A stretch of DNA of 64,000 nt from an uncultured Clostridia bacterium (GTDB taxonomy: Bacteria > Bacillota > Clostridia > Christensenellales > CAG-917), in the NCBI GenBank assembly GCA_944332815.1, contig CALVKQ010000007.1, forward strand, positions 17,535 through 81,534, in the 5' to 3' direction. Shown here one piece after another: positions 23,989-32,874 of this stretch. The position numbers and the translations under genes were made by a program. Positions within the stretch are counted from its first letter, which is position 1. Every line of letters begins with the position of its first letter. Under the pieces are notes generated by a model that ran no database searches, was not told the DNA's origin, and was given only the letters and a program-made list of their open reading frames with translations.

Positions 23989-24843
23989 ATGAAAGAACGC
24001 TTCAAAAGGTATCTGGAACAACAGTTCAGAGCCATTCGCCCCACGTTGGCGGCGGCAGAGTACCGCGAAAAGGTGCTCCGTCAGCTCATGGACCGCGCGC
24101 AGGAACTGCGCATCAAAGGCATGGATGACGACGATCTCATCTATGACAAGTGCATAGCCGAACTCGGCGATTTCGGCGCGACGCTCGCCGCTTTCGACGA
24201 GGAGGAACACAAGGTCGCCAACACCAAGCGCAATGCGCTGCTCGGCGCGGTGTGCGGCGTGGGTGCGGTGCTCGCGCTCGTCGTGGTCTACCTCATCGTC
24301 AGTTTCCTCGTGGATAACTCCTGGGGGCTCACCTGGCTCATACTCGTAGGCGGAGCGTTCCTCGGGCTCATCGCGCTTGCCGTGGTGCTGCTCATCAAGT
24401 TCGGCAAAGCCAAAAAGTATATCCCGATGCGATTGATGCCGCAGCTGGTGATAGTTTTACTGTGCGTATATCTGTTCCTGTTGCTGCAACTGGTCGGACA
24501 CGTTGAGATGGCATGGCTCACCTTCCTGGTGATGGTCATCATGATGGCGGCGTTCGACGCGGCGCTGGCGTTCATAACCGACTTCAAGTTCCGTTGGATA
24601 GAGCTTCCCATAGCGATAGAGATAGTGTGCGTGATGCTTTACGTCATCATCGGCGTCGTGGTCGGGTCCGCGTTCTGGCATCCGGGTTGGCTGCTCTGCC
24701 TGGGCGGCGTGGTCGCAGGGATCGCGGAAGCCATCGTGCTCATCGCCAACCGCAATAAGAAGAAGGACAAGAAGGAAAAGGTGCGTCTTAAAGACAAATA
24801 CACCAAGGAGGACGAGTCTTACTACACCATGTGGAAGGACTGA
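23989..24843 (+). CDS. Membrane protein with HAAS/DUF1700-like N-terminal domain
   Basis: 284 residues. The first 75 form a charged helical domain (ending IAELGDFGATLAAFDEEE) resembling the permease-prefix/HAAS cytosolic domain. About seven membrane helices follow and then a lysine-rich tail (RNKKKDKKEKVRLKDKY). GGAGG precedes the start. It lies 54 bp upstream of acyltransferase-like gene 1 with no terminator between, so the two form an operon. In 23855-23988 I see no convincing promoter. A role as membrane partner or transporter of the acylated product is inferred from position only. Confidence 0.65.
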   Translation: MKERFKRYLEQQFRAIRPTLAAAEYREKVLRQLMDRAQELRIKGMDDDDLIYDKCIAELGDFGATLAAFDEEEHKVANTKRNALLGAVCGVGAVLALVVVYLIVSFLVDNSWGLTWLILVGGAFLGLIALAVVLLIKFGKAKKYIPMRLMPQLVIVLLCVYLFLLLQLVGHVEMAWLTFLVMVIMMAAFDAALAFITDFKFRWIELPIAIEIVCVMLYVIIGVVVGSAFWHPGWLLCLGGVVAGIAEAIVLIANRNKKKDKKEKVRLKDKYTKEDESYYTMWKD

Positions 24844-24897
24844 TATCCCCCGAAATGCGGCTTGACCGTGCCTGAAACGGTCGATAAAGGTGCAATT

Positions 24898-26331
24898 ATG
24901 GCAAAAACATTAAAAGCGGAAATGTGGGATAAGATGCAATATCTCTTCCGCAACTTCTATGACAGAATGGTGCACTGCGTGCAGTATTACGACGGTCTTA
25001 TCGACGAGAGAGTGCTGCGCAACGTGCTGGTATTCACCACGGAGCAGGTCCCCGTCCTGCACAGCTCCTTCAAGAGCAACGTCATCGACCCGTACTGGGA
25101 GGTGGAGGACTACACGGTCAATGACATCCTCACCGTGCGCGAGAGCGTGGACCTCGAAGCGGACGTCAATGCGTTCATCTGCCAGAGCATCCCCGTGGAG
25201 AGCAACGTGCAGTACAAGATGGCGCTGTTCAACAAGGACGGCAAGTCCACACTGTGCATGATAGTCAATCATATGTGCATGGACGGCGGCGACTTCAAGT
25301 ACTTCATGAAAAAGCTGGCGGAGAACTACAACAAGTTCCTGGACGGCGACCGCGATCTTGAAATAAAGACGGGCAGCCGCAGCTACGACGAGGTGTACTC
25401 CAAGCTCACCCCCGAAGAGGAGGAAGTGGCGAGAGGGCTGTATAAGAACATCAGCCAGGTCAAGGACGAACACTACTTCCCCCTGACCCCTCCCACTCCC
25501 GGCGACGTCACGCGTATCTGCCGCAGAAAAGTGGGCAAGCAGCTGTTTGCCGATTTCAGAAAGATAGGCAAGAATTTGGGCGTCACCGTCAACGATCTCA
25601 TGCTCACGTTCTACGTGCGTTCCCTTTACGAGATAGGGATGTTCCGCGACGACGAGCGTCTGACCATCCCTTGTATGGTGGACCTGCGCAGGCACATTGT
25701 GGACGGCGGTCTGCACACGGGGCTCACCAACCATACCGGGTTCATGCAGTGCTCCACGGCGAGGAAGGGCAACACCATCAACGATACGCTCATCGAGGTG
25801 CTGCGCTCCGTCAGGAAGAGCAAAGAGGACCCCTACATGGGGCTTTACAGCCTGCCTCTTCTCAAATTGGCGTACACCATCTTCCCGTACATCATCAGCG
25901 AGCAGGCGATAAAGATAGGTTATCTCAACCCCCTCATCGGCATGTCCAACATCGGCGTGATGGACGACCGCGCGTTGAAGATGGGCGACGCCAACATCAT
26001 CGACGGGTTCATGACGGGCGCGGTGAAGTATAAGCCCTATATGCAGCTGGCGCTCACCAGCCTGCTCGGCGACATCACCATGACCATCGCCATTCGCGGC
26101 AACGATGAGGACGAGAAGATAGTGGAACGCTTCTTCGACATGATCATCGCCAACATGAACGAGTTCGTCAGGCTCAACCGTTACAGAGTGGACGGCAGCG
26201 CGCCTCCCTCCGGAGTGACTCTGCCGGAAGCGGCAGCCCCCGACGCTATGGCAGCCGACATCGATGACGGCACCGTCACGGAAGGGGAGGAAAGGGCGGA
26301 CGCCGCCCCCGAAGATCCCACCGCGGAGTAA
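24898..26331 (+). CDS. Condensation/acyltransferase-fold protein 1 (HxxxDG family)
   Basis: 477 residues of the CoA-dependent acyltransferase superfamily (condensation domains, PapA, alcohol acetyltransferases). The active-site motif NHMCMDGG at 124-131 has the HxxxDG histidine at 125. IPCMVDLRRH and GMSNIG later in the chain correspond to conserved structural segments of such enzymes. The last roughly 40 residues are an acidic, alanine-rich tail absent from its paralogue. Start 24898 lacks a strong ribosome site and may depend on coupling to the upstream membrane gene. No carrier-protein or adenylation domains are nearby, so this is not an NRPS. Ester or amide formation on a lipid or glycan is the best guess. 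Confidence 0.78.
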   Translation: MAKTLKAEMWDKMQYLFRNFYDRMVHCVQYYDGLIDERVLRNVLVFTTEQVPVLHSSFKSNVIDPYWEVEDYTVNDILTVRESVDLEADVNAFICQSIPVESNVQYKMALFNKDGKSTLCMIVNHMCMDGGDFKYFMKKLAENYNKFLDGDRDLEIKTGSRSYDEVYSKLTPEEEEVARGLYKNISQVKDEHYFPLTPPTPGDVTRICRRKVGKQLFADFRKIGKNLGVTVNDLMLTFYVRSLYEIGMFRDDERLTIPCMVDLRRHIVDGGLHTGLTNHTGFMQCSTARKGNTINDTLIEVLRSVRKSKEDPYMGLYSLPLLKLAYTIFPYIISEQAIKIGYLNPLIGMSNIGVMDDRALKMGDANIIDGFMTGAVKYKPYMQLALTSLLGDITMTIAIRGNDEDEKIVERFFDMIIANMNEFVRLNRYRVDGSAPPSGVTLPEAAAPDAMAADIDDGTVTEGEERADAAPEDPTAE

Positions 26332-26359
26332 GGCTCGAAAAGCATAGAAAAAGGGACTC

Positions 26360-26400
26360 GTCCCCCGTGAACGCAGCACGCTCACGGGGGACTTTTTTCT
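26360..26400 (+). terminator. Intrinsic terminator of the first acyltransferase operon
   Basis: An 11-bp perfect stem GTCCCCCGTGA/TCACGGGGGAC (26360-26370 with 26382-26392) followed by six T residues. Confidence 0.93.
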
Positions 26401-26403
26401 GCC

Positions 26404-26688
26404 GTATGCCAGACAGGAATAATACGAACCAGCCTCGGAGCAATTCTTTTCGGCGCTTTTGCACAGTCGGAACTTGCCAATATGTATACTATTGGCGGCG
26501 TTTCGCCAGCGCAACATCATCCGAAAATCTCTTGCTCTGAGGTGCGAGCAGTTCCGCGCCAGCCGATTTTTGGCTGAGCAAGGAAGTCGGCGCAGCTAAT
26601 ACTAGCCCGTATTAGCAAGGCGAATGACGCGGTTCAGGCGGAAATCGGCGGCGCGGAACCTGGTTCGTATTGTTCCTGTCTGGCATAC
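26404..26688. mobile_element. MITE-like structured element, copy 1 (285 bp)
   Basis: Ends are the inverted repeats GTATGCCAGACAGGAA and TTCCTGTCTGGCATAC, extended by AATACGAACCAG/CTGGTTCGTATT. Inside are two arms: 26433-26443 pairs with 26532-26542 through one G-U pair and encloses TTTTCGG/CCGAAAA and GCCAATA/TATTGGC; 26551-26569 pairs with 26642-26659 and encloses the hairpin GCTAATAC/GTATTAGC. No coding capacity. It fills most of the gene-free stretch 26332-26877. Confidence 0.85.
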
Positions 26689-26797
26689 CCCCACGTACAC
26701 TTTTATTTTATATCACACTTACATAGGGACAGTCTTCGAGCTACGACCTATTACGATAGTTCGGGACGTCCGAAGTCAATGTTTGCCGTCCAAAAGG

Positions 26798-26826
26798 TTT
26801 ACAAGATGTTAGACATGTGTTAAAAT
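26798..26826 (+). promoter_or_regulatory. Promoter of the alpha/beta-hydrolase gene
   Basis: TTTACA (26798-26803), 17 nt, TAAAAT (26821-26826), 52 bp before the start. Confidence 0.8.
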
Positions 26827-26877
26827 GCCGTTGTCGGCAGGCGGAGCGGTCGCATCCGCCGCGTACGGAGGATAATC

Positions 26878-27795
26878 ATGAGTTTGCAAAGTTTTTTGTT
26901 TGTTGCCATCGATAAGCTGTTCAACGCGCCTCAGAATTGCAGGAGGATGACCAAGTTCAAGGATGTGGACTTCGACATCAAGACGGACATCGTTTATGAC
27001 GAGTCGTCGCCTTCCGCGTGCAGGCTGGACACCTATTGCGTCAAAGGGCAGAAGGGCAAACTTCCCGTGCTGTTCTACATACACGGCGGCGGTTTCGTCG
27101 CAGGGGATAAGCATTATCGCCGCGCTCTTGCGCGTTGGTCCGCCAACATGGGCTATTTTGTGGTGAACGTCAACTACGGGCTCTGCCCCGAGTACAGGTG
27201 CCCCACGCCTCACCGTCAGCTGGTGGCTGCGCTCAACTGGGTGGGCGCGAATGCGGAAAAGCTGGGGCTGGATCTTGACCGCATGGTCGTGTCGGGCGAC
27301 AGCGCCGGCGGATATTACGCCGCAATGCTGGCCTGCATCTGCAACAACAAACCGTTGCAGGAGAAACTTGGCGTTTCCACCGACCTGCATTTCAACGGTG
27401 CAGTGCTCAACTGCGGCATCTACGACGTCAATCTCGCGTTGCAGCAGAAGTACCCGTTCAACCTCGGCGGCAAGCTGCTCAAAGACTTTGCCAACATCGA
27501 GGTAAAGGATTTCCCCACTTACGAGTGGAAGGAGATGGGCAGCGTCTTACCCCTCGTGGACGAGAAGTTCCCCAAGTCCTTCATCACTTACGCGGCAAAG
27601 GACATCTTCTGCGGCGGTCAGGGTGACGCGCTCATGAAGATATTGAAGGAAAAGGGCGTGTACTGCGAGGAGTTCCATTCCACCAAGTTCATGGACAACC
27701 ACTGCTTCTCCCTCAACTGGACGGGCAAGGCGGCAAAGGAGAACAACCGACGCACCGAGGAGTTCATGAAGAAGTTCGCCGAAGGCAAACTGTGA
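26878..27795 (+). CDS. Alpha/beta-hydrolase, hormone-sensitive-lipase type
   Basis: 305 residues. The oxyanion motif HGGG lies at 69-72, the nucleophile S142 in GDSAGG, a likely acid in AKDIF and a likely histidine in DNHCF, which is the HSL-family carboxylesterase arrangement. No signal peptide beyond a mildly hydrophobic N-terminus (SLQSFLFVAIDKLF), so it may be cytosolic or membrane-associated. It has its own promoter and terminator and lies between the two acyltransferase-like genes, suggesting that it removes or edits the ester they make. GGAGG precedes the start. Confidence 0.88.
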   Translation: MSLQSFLFVAIDKLFNAPQNCRRMTKFKDVDFDIKTDIVYDESSPSACRLDTYCVKGQKGKLPVLFYIHGGGFVAGDKHYRRALARWSANMGYFVVNVNYGLCPEYRCPTPHRQLVAALNWVGANAEKLGLDLDRMVVSGDSAGGYYAAMLACICNNKPLQEKLGVSTDLHFNGAVLNCGIYDVNLALQQKYPFNLGGKLLKDFANIEVKDFPTYEWKEMGSVLPLVDEKFPKSFITYAAKDIFCGGQGDALMKILKEKGVYCEEFHSTKFMDNHCFSLNWTGKAAKENNRRTEEFMKKFAEGKL

Positions 27796-27810
27796 AATAT
27801 TGTTGGGAAA

Positions 27811-27833
27811 GGGGGCATCTGCCCCCTTTTTTT
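27811..27833 (+). terminator. Intrinsic terminator of the hydrolase gene
   Basis: GGGGGCA-TC-TGCCCCC followed by seven T residues. Confidence 0.93.
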
Positions 27834-27835
27834 AT

Positions 27836-27864
27836 TTGCGCGATGCGCGCATACGCGCTATAAT
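27836..27864 (+). promoter_or_regulatory. Promoter of the second acyltransferase operon
   Basis: TTGCGC (27836-27841), 17 nt, TATAAT (27859-27864), immediately after the terminator. Confidence 0.76.
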
Positions 27865-27900
27865 TGCAACGTGATAGGGGAGCAGACAGCGAGGTAGAAG

Positions 27901-29187
27901 ATGAAGAAGGTATTTAAGGCGGAAATGTGGGATAAGATGCAATATCTCTTCCGCAATTACTACGACAGGATGATGCACTGCGTCCTGTATTATGACGGCG
28001 AGATAGACGAGGAGGCGTTGAAACGCGTGCTCGCCTTTCAGATAGACGCCGCACCCGTGTTGCATTCCCGTTATCACAACAACTTCATAAAGCCCTATTG
28101 GGTGGTGAGTGACTGGAAGGTGGAGGACGCTTTCTCCGCGCAGGACATGGACGACCTCGAAGGGTCGGTCATGCGTTTTGCCGAGCAGCGCATCCCCATC
28201 GGCAGCAACGTGCAGATACGCGTCGGGCTCTTCCGCTGCGGCAGCAAGCGCGCGATCGCGTTCGTGGTCAACCATATGTGTTTTGACGGCGGCGACCTGA
28301 AATATTTCGTGACCCAACTCTGCCGCAACTATTCGGCGGCGTTGCGCGGAGAAAATAACTTTACCCTGAAAACGGGGACGCGCGCCTATGACGCGGTGTA
28401 CTCCGGGTTGAGCGAAGAGGACGCGAAACGGGCAAAGTCGCTCTACCGCAACATCAGCGAGGTGAAGAGCAAACACGTCTTCCCCCTCACTCCGCGCTCG
28501 GAGGGCGACGTCAACCGTATCATAAAGAGGAAACTCTCCGCGCAAAAATTCGCGGAAGCGAGAGCGGCAGGCAAAAAATTCGGCTTCACCGTCAACGATC
28601 TGGTGCTCGCGGTCTACCTGCGCTCCCTTTACGATATAGGTGTGTTCCGCGAAGGGGAAACGCTCACCGTGCCATGCATGGTGGATCTGCGCCGTCACAT
28701 GAAAGAGGGCGGTGCGGAAACGGGGCTCACCAACCATACGGGCTTCATGACCGTCGCGGTGAACGGAGTAGGCAAGGATATGCGCGAAACGCTGGACATC
28801 GTGGCGGCGGCTATGGAAGCCAACAAAAAGGATCCCTTCCTCGGGCTGTATTCGCTGCCGCTGCTGCACCTCGCGTACACGGTGTTCCCACATTGCGTCA
28901 GCGAGATAGCGATCAGGCTTGGCTACGACAATCCTCTCATCGGGATGTCCAACATAGGCTCCATCAAACCTGACGAGTACGCCCTCGGCGACGTCCGCCC
29001 TTACGACGGGTTCTACACGGGCGCGGTCAAGGGCAAACCTTATATGCAGCTTGCGCTCACCACCTTTGAAGGGGAGGTCACGTTCTCCATCGCCATCACG
29101 GGCAACGAGAAGGACGAAAAGGTGGTGCAAAACTTCTTCGACGTCATGGAAAAGAACGTGGACGAAGTCATCAAATGTGCAAAATAA
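27901..29187 (+). CDS. Condensation/acyltransferase-fold protein 2, paralogue of 24898-26331
   Basis: 428 residues, clearly homologous over its whole length to the protein at 24898. The motif NHMCFDGG sits at the same residue numbers (124-131) and the N-termini are nearly identical (FKAEMWDKMQYLFRN). VPCMVDLRRH, GLTNHTGFM and GMSNIG are shared. It lacks the acidic tail of protein 1. GAGGT precedes the start. The next gene, a membrane protein, begins 41 bp later on the same transcript. Predicted CoA- or acyl-donor-dependent acyltransferase of unknown substrate. Confidence 0.78.
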   Translation: MKKVFKAEMWDKMQYLFRNYYDRMMHCVLYYDGEIDEEALKRVLAFQIDAAPVLHSRYHNNFIKPYWVVSDWKVEDAFSAQDMDDLEGSVMRFAEQRIPIGSNVQIRVGLFRCGSKRAIAFVVNHMCFDGGDLKYFVTQLCRNYSAALRGENNFTLKTGTRAYDAVYSGLSEEDAKRAKSLYRNISEVKSKHVFPLTPRSEGDVNRIIKRKLSAQKFAEARAAGKKFGFTVNDLVLAVYLRSLYDIGVFREGETLTVPCMVDLRRHMKEGGAETGLTNHTGFMTVAVNGVGKDMRETLDIVAAAMEANKKDPFLGLYSLPLLHLAYTVFPHCVSEIAIRLGYDNPLIGMSNIGSIKPDEYALGDVRPYDGFYTGAVKGKPYMQLALTTFEGEVTFSIAITGNEKDEKVVQNFFDVMEKNVDEVIKCAK

Positions 29188-29228
29188 AGGGTTTATCGGC
29201 ATAGAAAGCACATTTTAATGGGGGAATT

Positions 29229-30113
29229 ATGAAAAAGAAGAGCTACGACATCGATCCCGATTTCGCAAGCGGAGCGACCGAGGAAGAGAGAGCCGCCGCA
29301 GCCGAAGCGCGCGCGGAGGAGCAAAGGGAGAGCCGCAAGCAATCCAGACTCGCAAAGGCGAGTTTTGCGTGGACGGTCATCAGTATGCTGTACGCCATCA
29401 TCTCGGGCGCGGTGCTCATCTCCGGGCATTGGATACTCGCTCCGTACTCTTACATCATGGCGGCGCTGCTCGGGGTGTATGTGCTGCTCTTCGTGGTGTT
29501 GGTGTGCTGGTACACGGATGACGTCAAAAAGGGCAGGAAGAAGATAAAAGTCTTCAAGAAACTGTTCGGGATGTTCAAGGTGTTCACCACTCTCGTCTTC
29601 CTGATCGCCACGGCGGTGTCCATGGTAGGCGTCGTGGAGGGGAGAGGCACGGGGCTCATCGAGTGGCTGGTGCTGGGCGCCAATATGCTCGTCGCCGCGG
29701 TGCAGCTATCTCTCAAGATCGCGCTGTTCATCATAGGCATAGTCGCGAAGCGCGTGGGCAAAAAGTACACTGTCAAGGTGCAGACCTATATCAACGGTGT
29801 GGGCAAGGACCACAAGGCGAAGAGCGCCGTGATGAGCAAACTTTACGGCACCGAAGTCACCAAAGGGACGGAGGGTACGGACGCCGCGGCAGCACGTGCG
29901 GAGAAAAAGCCCACCGAGCCCAAGCCGCAGAAGTTGAAGATAGAAAAGGAGCGCGTGCGCGAAATAGCGGCGCGCACGGCGGAGAAACTGACGCAGGGCA
30001 GACCCTTGCAAAAGCCGGACAAGAAGGAGCCTGCCGCCGACGCCGAGCCTACCGCCGCGCCGGGGAGCGGAAACGGGAAACACGGACAAGGGTCGGACAA
30101 GAAAACGAAGTGA
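29229..30113 (+). CDS. Membrane protein with charged cytosolic ends, unknown function
   Basis: 294 residues. A glutamate/arginine-rich N-terminal stretch (about 1-45), four hydrophobic helices (about 45-185), then a basic, proline- and lysine-rich tail of about 100 residues that looks disordered (AEKKPTEPKPQKLKIEKERV). No family recognised. GGGGGAATT precedes the start. It is the second gene of the acyltransferase 2 operon, mirroring the membrane gene of the first operon, though the two membrane proteins look unrelated. Confidence 0.7.
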   Translation: MKKKSYDIDPDFASGATEEERAAAAEARAEEQRESRKQSRLAKASFAWTVISMLYAIISGAVLISGHWILAPYSYIMAALLGVYVLLFVVLVCWYTDDVKKGRKKIKVFKKLFGMFKVFTTLVFLIATAVSMVGVVEGRGTGLIEWLVLGANMLVAAVQLSLKIALFIIGIVAKRVGKKYTVKVQTYINGVGKDHKAKSAVMSKLYGTEVTKGTEGTDAAAARAEKKPTEPKPQKLKIEKERVREIAARTAEKLTQGRPLQKPDKKEPAADAEPTAAPGSGNGKHGQGSDKKTK

Positions 30114-30124
30114 GCGTACAAAAA

Positions 30125-30152
30125 TAAAAAGACGCCGAAAGGCGTCTTTTTT
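30125..30152. terminator. Bidirectional terminator
   Basis: AAAAAGACGCC-GAAA-GGCGTCTTTTTT between convergent genes ending at 30113 and 30178. Confidence 0.93.
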
Positions 30153-30177
30153 GTTGCGTATCCTGGTTTCGGTGCGG

Positions 30178-30750
30178 TCAGCGGCGGCGCGTGCTCTGTG
30201 GGACGAGCCGCAGGCGCGGACCGTTCTCGCGCACTTCGCTGCATTGACGCATTATCCTGCGCGCGAACCTTTCGGGGCGCACGAGGTTGTATATCACAAA
30301 GGGTTCTTCGCCGTCCGTGATGACCTTGATCTTGCCGTAACCCAAAAGCAGTTGGATGGCGTTCTGGCGCACGTCTATGTAGCGTATCTCCCCGAGGGGG
30401 AGCATGACGTTCACCGTGCTGCCCACGCCGGAGCGGAAGAGGAATTTGTCCTCCGTCACGATTATCTCCTGCATATAAAGGGAGATGGCGTGCATGACGG
30501 CAAGGATGACGACGAACACGCCTGCGCCCAGCAGCGCCCATCTGAGATTTTCGGGGGAGAGATATTTCGCTTCGCCCGTGAAGTTGGGGTCCAGCCCACC
30601 CTCGATGTCGTCGCCGAACACCCATAACACGGCGATCAGCGCGCCGAGAACGGCGGCGATGAACACTTCGCGCAAAAAAGCCCACGCCGAGAAGCGTGCG
30701 CGTGCGACGATGCGTTCTGTGCCGGAATAAGTTCGTTCGAGTTTACGCAT
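30178..30750 (-). CDS. Membrane protein with bacterial PH (YdbS/YdbT-like) domain
   Basis: 190 residues. Two hydrophobic helices (about 25-45 and 72-95) are followed by a bPH2-type domain: EIIVTEDKFLFRSGVGSTVNVMLP, then LGEIRYIDVRQ, LGYGKIKVITDGEEPFVIYNL. This is the usual arrangement of the YdbS/YdbT family, whose role is unknown and probably lies at the cytosolic membrane face. No clear ribosome site; the mRNA leader is only about 17 nt. Confidence 0.8.
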   Translation of the reverse strand: MRKLERTYSGTERIVARARFSAWAFLREVFIAAVLGALIAVLWVFGDDIEGGLDPNFTGEAKYLSPENLRWALLGAGVFVVILAVMHAISLYMQEIIVTEDKFLFRSGVGSTVNVMLPLGEIRYIDVRQNAIQLLLGYGKIKVITDGEEPFVIYNLVRPERFARRIMRQCSEVRENGPRLRLVPQSTRRR

Positions 30751-30773
30751 GAGTGTGACCCGTATCTCTAAAA

Positions 30774-30802
30774 AGTGTAATACTTCTCACCGCATTTGTC
30801 AA
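30774..30802 (-). promoter_or_regulatory. Promoter of the PH-domain gene
   Basis: TTGACA (30797-30802), 17 nt, TACACT (30774-30779) on the minus strand. Confidence 0.8.
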
Positions 30803-30854
30803 GTTCCGCGCCGCGCCGCCCTTTCGTCGGGCTCGGAGCCGACCTCGGTCCGTA

Positions 30855-32801
30855 TCATTCCGCTTTGGAATGGCAGACGGGGAAGTGAGCAATGCCCACC
30901 GCCGTGCAGCAGAAGGGGACGAAAGTGCGCTCCGACGCCTCTTCCGCAAAGCGCAGGTTGCCGGGGATGGTGGGCAGTCCGTCCTCGTCGAACTCCCAGC
31001 CTATCGTGTTGCGGCAGAGGACCTTCAATTCGAATGGAGGGGTTGTGTGGGTGAGGGGGCGTTGGGTCAGCGGACTCACCACCGTGCGCTCGTTGGTGAC
31101 CAGCGTCGGTTTTCCGCCGCGTTTTGCCAGCACGGGGGCAAACGCCCACTTCCCCGTGGGACGCGCGCATACGGTGCGTTTATCCGGGCTGTCGAAGAAC
31201 AGTTCTTCGCCAGGGCGCGACGCCATGAGCAGGCTGCCCTTGAACAGGCTCACCGTGCCGTCGCGGTTGTAGGACGCGGTGAGAGGGATGTTGAATTTGA
31301 GCATGAAAGTGCTGCCCGTGCGCAGTATGCACTTGACGGAGATGCCGTGTTCTCCCGTCGCCACCACCTGACCGCCCGAGATGAGCTGCATCGAGGTGCG
31401 CCTGGGCACGCGGAAGTTCAGACGGAGAGAAACGTCCCCTTCCGCCTCTTCCACGCGGAAGACGACGGTGTTCCTGAACGGGTAGCCCGTGTCCAGTTTT
31501 ATGCGTATGGAGGAGGAGCCGACGTCCGCCTTTACGGTGCAGGGCGCGTAAGAGAAGAAGTTCAGTTCGTTTTCACGCACCATGCACACGGATCGCAGGA
31601 ACAGAGGGTACGCCGCAAGCATCGCGAGCGCTCCGCGCGAGGGGACGCCCACCGCGTACGCGTCGCCGTAAGGATAGCGATCGGTGGCGGTTTCCGTGGA
31701 GGAGCGCACTCTGTTCGTGGGCAGCACGTCGCGCACCGCAGACATGTCCGACAGCGCGGCGGCGCCTATCACGTTGAAGGTTATCTCTTCCATGAGGTCG
31801 GCGCAGGCGCATTCTCCCGTGGCGGCGAGCACCTCCCCGAGGGATTCGAGCAGCTCCGTCGCACATTCGACGTCCATCCCTCCCGTGGGGAGGGGACCTG
31901 CCAGTTTGCCGTTTGCGGCGAACATGCCCGTTGCGTTGCCGTGATAGCGTTCCAGCGCGCCGGCAAGCCGCAGTGAGAGGCTCTCACGCCCGGCGTAACC
32001 GAAGAATTTGTCGTAGATGCAAGGGTATTTGACCGCTTTTGCCAGGTTCACGCCGTCAGTTTCCACCACGACGCGGTGGGAAGGTTTGCGCCATTCGGCG
32101 TCCGCCTTCGAGGAGGAGAACAGCCTTGCACGGCGTTTGCCCACCGCTTCTTCCGCCGTCTTTACCGTGCGCACCACGCGCCTTGCGGCAGATGCGGAGA
32201 TAGTGCGCGAAAATGGATGCTTATAGGGGAATCTGTCAGCGATGCGCTGCCAGTCGCAGGACAGTCTGGTGAGCTTGACTGCGAGCTCTTTGAGCCATAT
32301 CGGGGTTTCCTCGCCTCCCACGGCGATGACGGCAGGCAGCTCCTCGGGAAGGCGCGCGCGCCCGTCATACCACATGGGGGTGACGGAGAGCGTGTTGTAT
32401 TGATTTTTGAAGAATTTGCGTAAAACGGAGAGGGCTTTTTCGTCGGAAGTGAGCTCGTGGTAAGTCAGCACGGCTTTCACCGCTTCCAGCTTTGCGGCAA
32501 GCCCGACGTGCTCTCCGCCCAGGTCGCCGCCCGGTCCTGCGCTGTCAAGGATGGCGGACATGAAACTTTCCGCTTTTTCGAGCAGCTGCTTGTCCGAAAG
32601 CGAGGCGGCGAGCAGACACAGCCCTCTGAGGTATCTGGGCAGAAGTTCGCCGCCCGTCCATTTGCCGTCGGAGAGCAGAGCGGACGAGGAGCCCAGTTTT
32701 TTTTGCAGCTCGTTGACGAGAGTCATCTGGTCTTTCAACCAACCTTCCGGGGTGACGCCGTTGACGGGCAGCATTTTCAAGCGGTCGTGAGAACTTTCCA
32801 T
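30855..32801 (-). CDS. GH127/DUF1680-type glycoside hydrolase relative, catalytic cysteines apparently missing
   Basis: 648 residues, the usual length for the beta-L-arabinofuranosidase family: alpha/alpha barrel followed by beta-sandwich domains. The core HGNATGMFAANGKLAGPLPT and the MDVECATELLESLGEVLAATG that follows match the family's conserved helix, with the E-x-C zinc pair. The usual CxCCPPN segment carrying the nucleophile seems replaced by YAVGVPSRG, so activity is doubtful or different. No signal peptide, so cytosolic. GAGG precedes the start. A catabolite-responsive site overlaps the promoter, fitting carbohydrate use. Divergent from apgM. Confidence 0.78.
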   Translation of the reverse strand: MESSHDRLKMLPVNGVTPEGWLKDQMTLVNELQKKLGSSSALLSDGKWTGGELLPRYLRGLCLLAASLSDKQLLEKAESFMSAILDSAGPGGDLGGEHVGLAAKLEAVKAVLTYHELTSDEKALSVLRKFFKNQYNTLSVTPMWYDGRARLPEELPAVIAVGGEETPIWLKELAVKLTRLSCDWQRIADRFPYKHPFSRTISASAARRVVRTVKTAEEAVGKRRARLFSSSKADAEWRKPSHRVVVETDGVNLAKAVKYPCIYDKFFGYAGRESLSLRLAGALERYHGNATGMFAANGKLAGPLPTGGMDVECATELLESLGEVLAATGECACADLMEEITFNVIGAAALSDMSAVRDVLPTNRVRSSTETATDRYPYGDAYAVGVPSRGALAMLAAYPLFLRSVCMVRENELNFFSYAPCTVKADVGSSSIRIKLDTGYPFRNTVVFRVEEAEGDVSLRLNFRVPRRTSMQLISGGQVVATGEHGISVKCILRTGSTFMLKFNIPLTASYNRDGTVSLFKGSLLMASRPGEELFFDSPDKRTVCARPTGKWAFAPVLAKRGGKPTLVTNERTVVSPLTQRPLTHTTPPFELKVLCRNTIGWEFDEDGLPTIPGNLRFAEEASERTFVPFCCTAVGIAHFPVCHSKAE

Positions 32802-32836
32802 ATATGCCTCATACGCGCATAGCGCGCCTTATATTT

Positions 32837-32865
32837 GTTTTACACTAAAATAAGTGATTTTGCAA
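32837..32865 (-). promoter_or_regulatory. Promoter of the GH127-like gene
   Basis: TTGCAA (32860-32865), 17 nt, TAAAAC (32837-32842) on the minus strand. Confidence 0.68.
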
Positions 32866-32874
32866 GCGCTTTCG
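32861..32874. promoter_or_regulatory. CcpA catabolite-responsive element (cre) candidate
   Basis: TGCAAGCGCTTTCG matches the cre consensus TGWAANCGNTNWCA except at two positions and overlaps the -35 of the GH127-like gene, a repressing position. Confidence 0.6.

Noticed and set aside
24898..29187. A nonribosomal peptide synthetase locus
   Set aside because: Only condensation-type folds are present; there are no adenylation, carrier or thioesterase domains fused or nearby.
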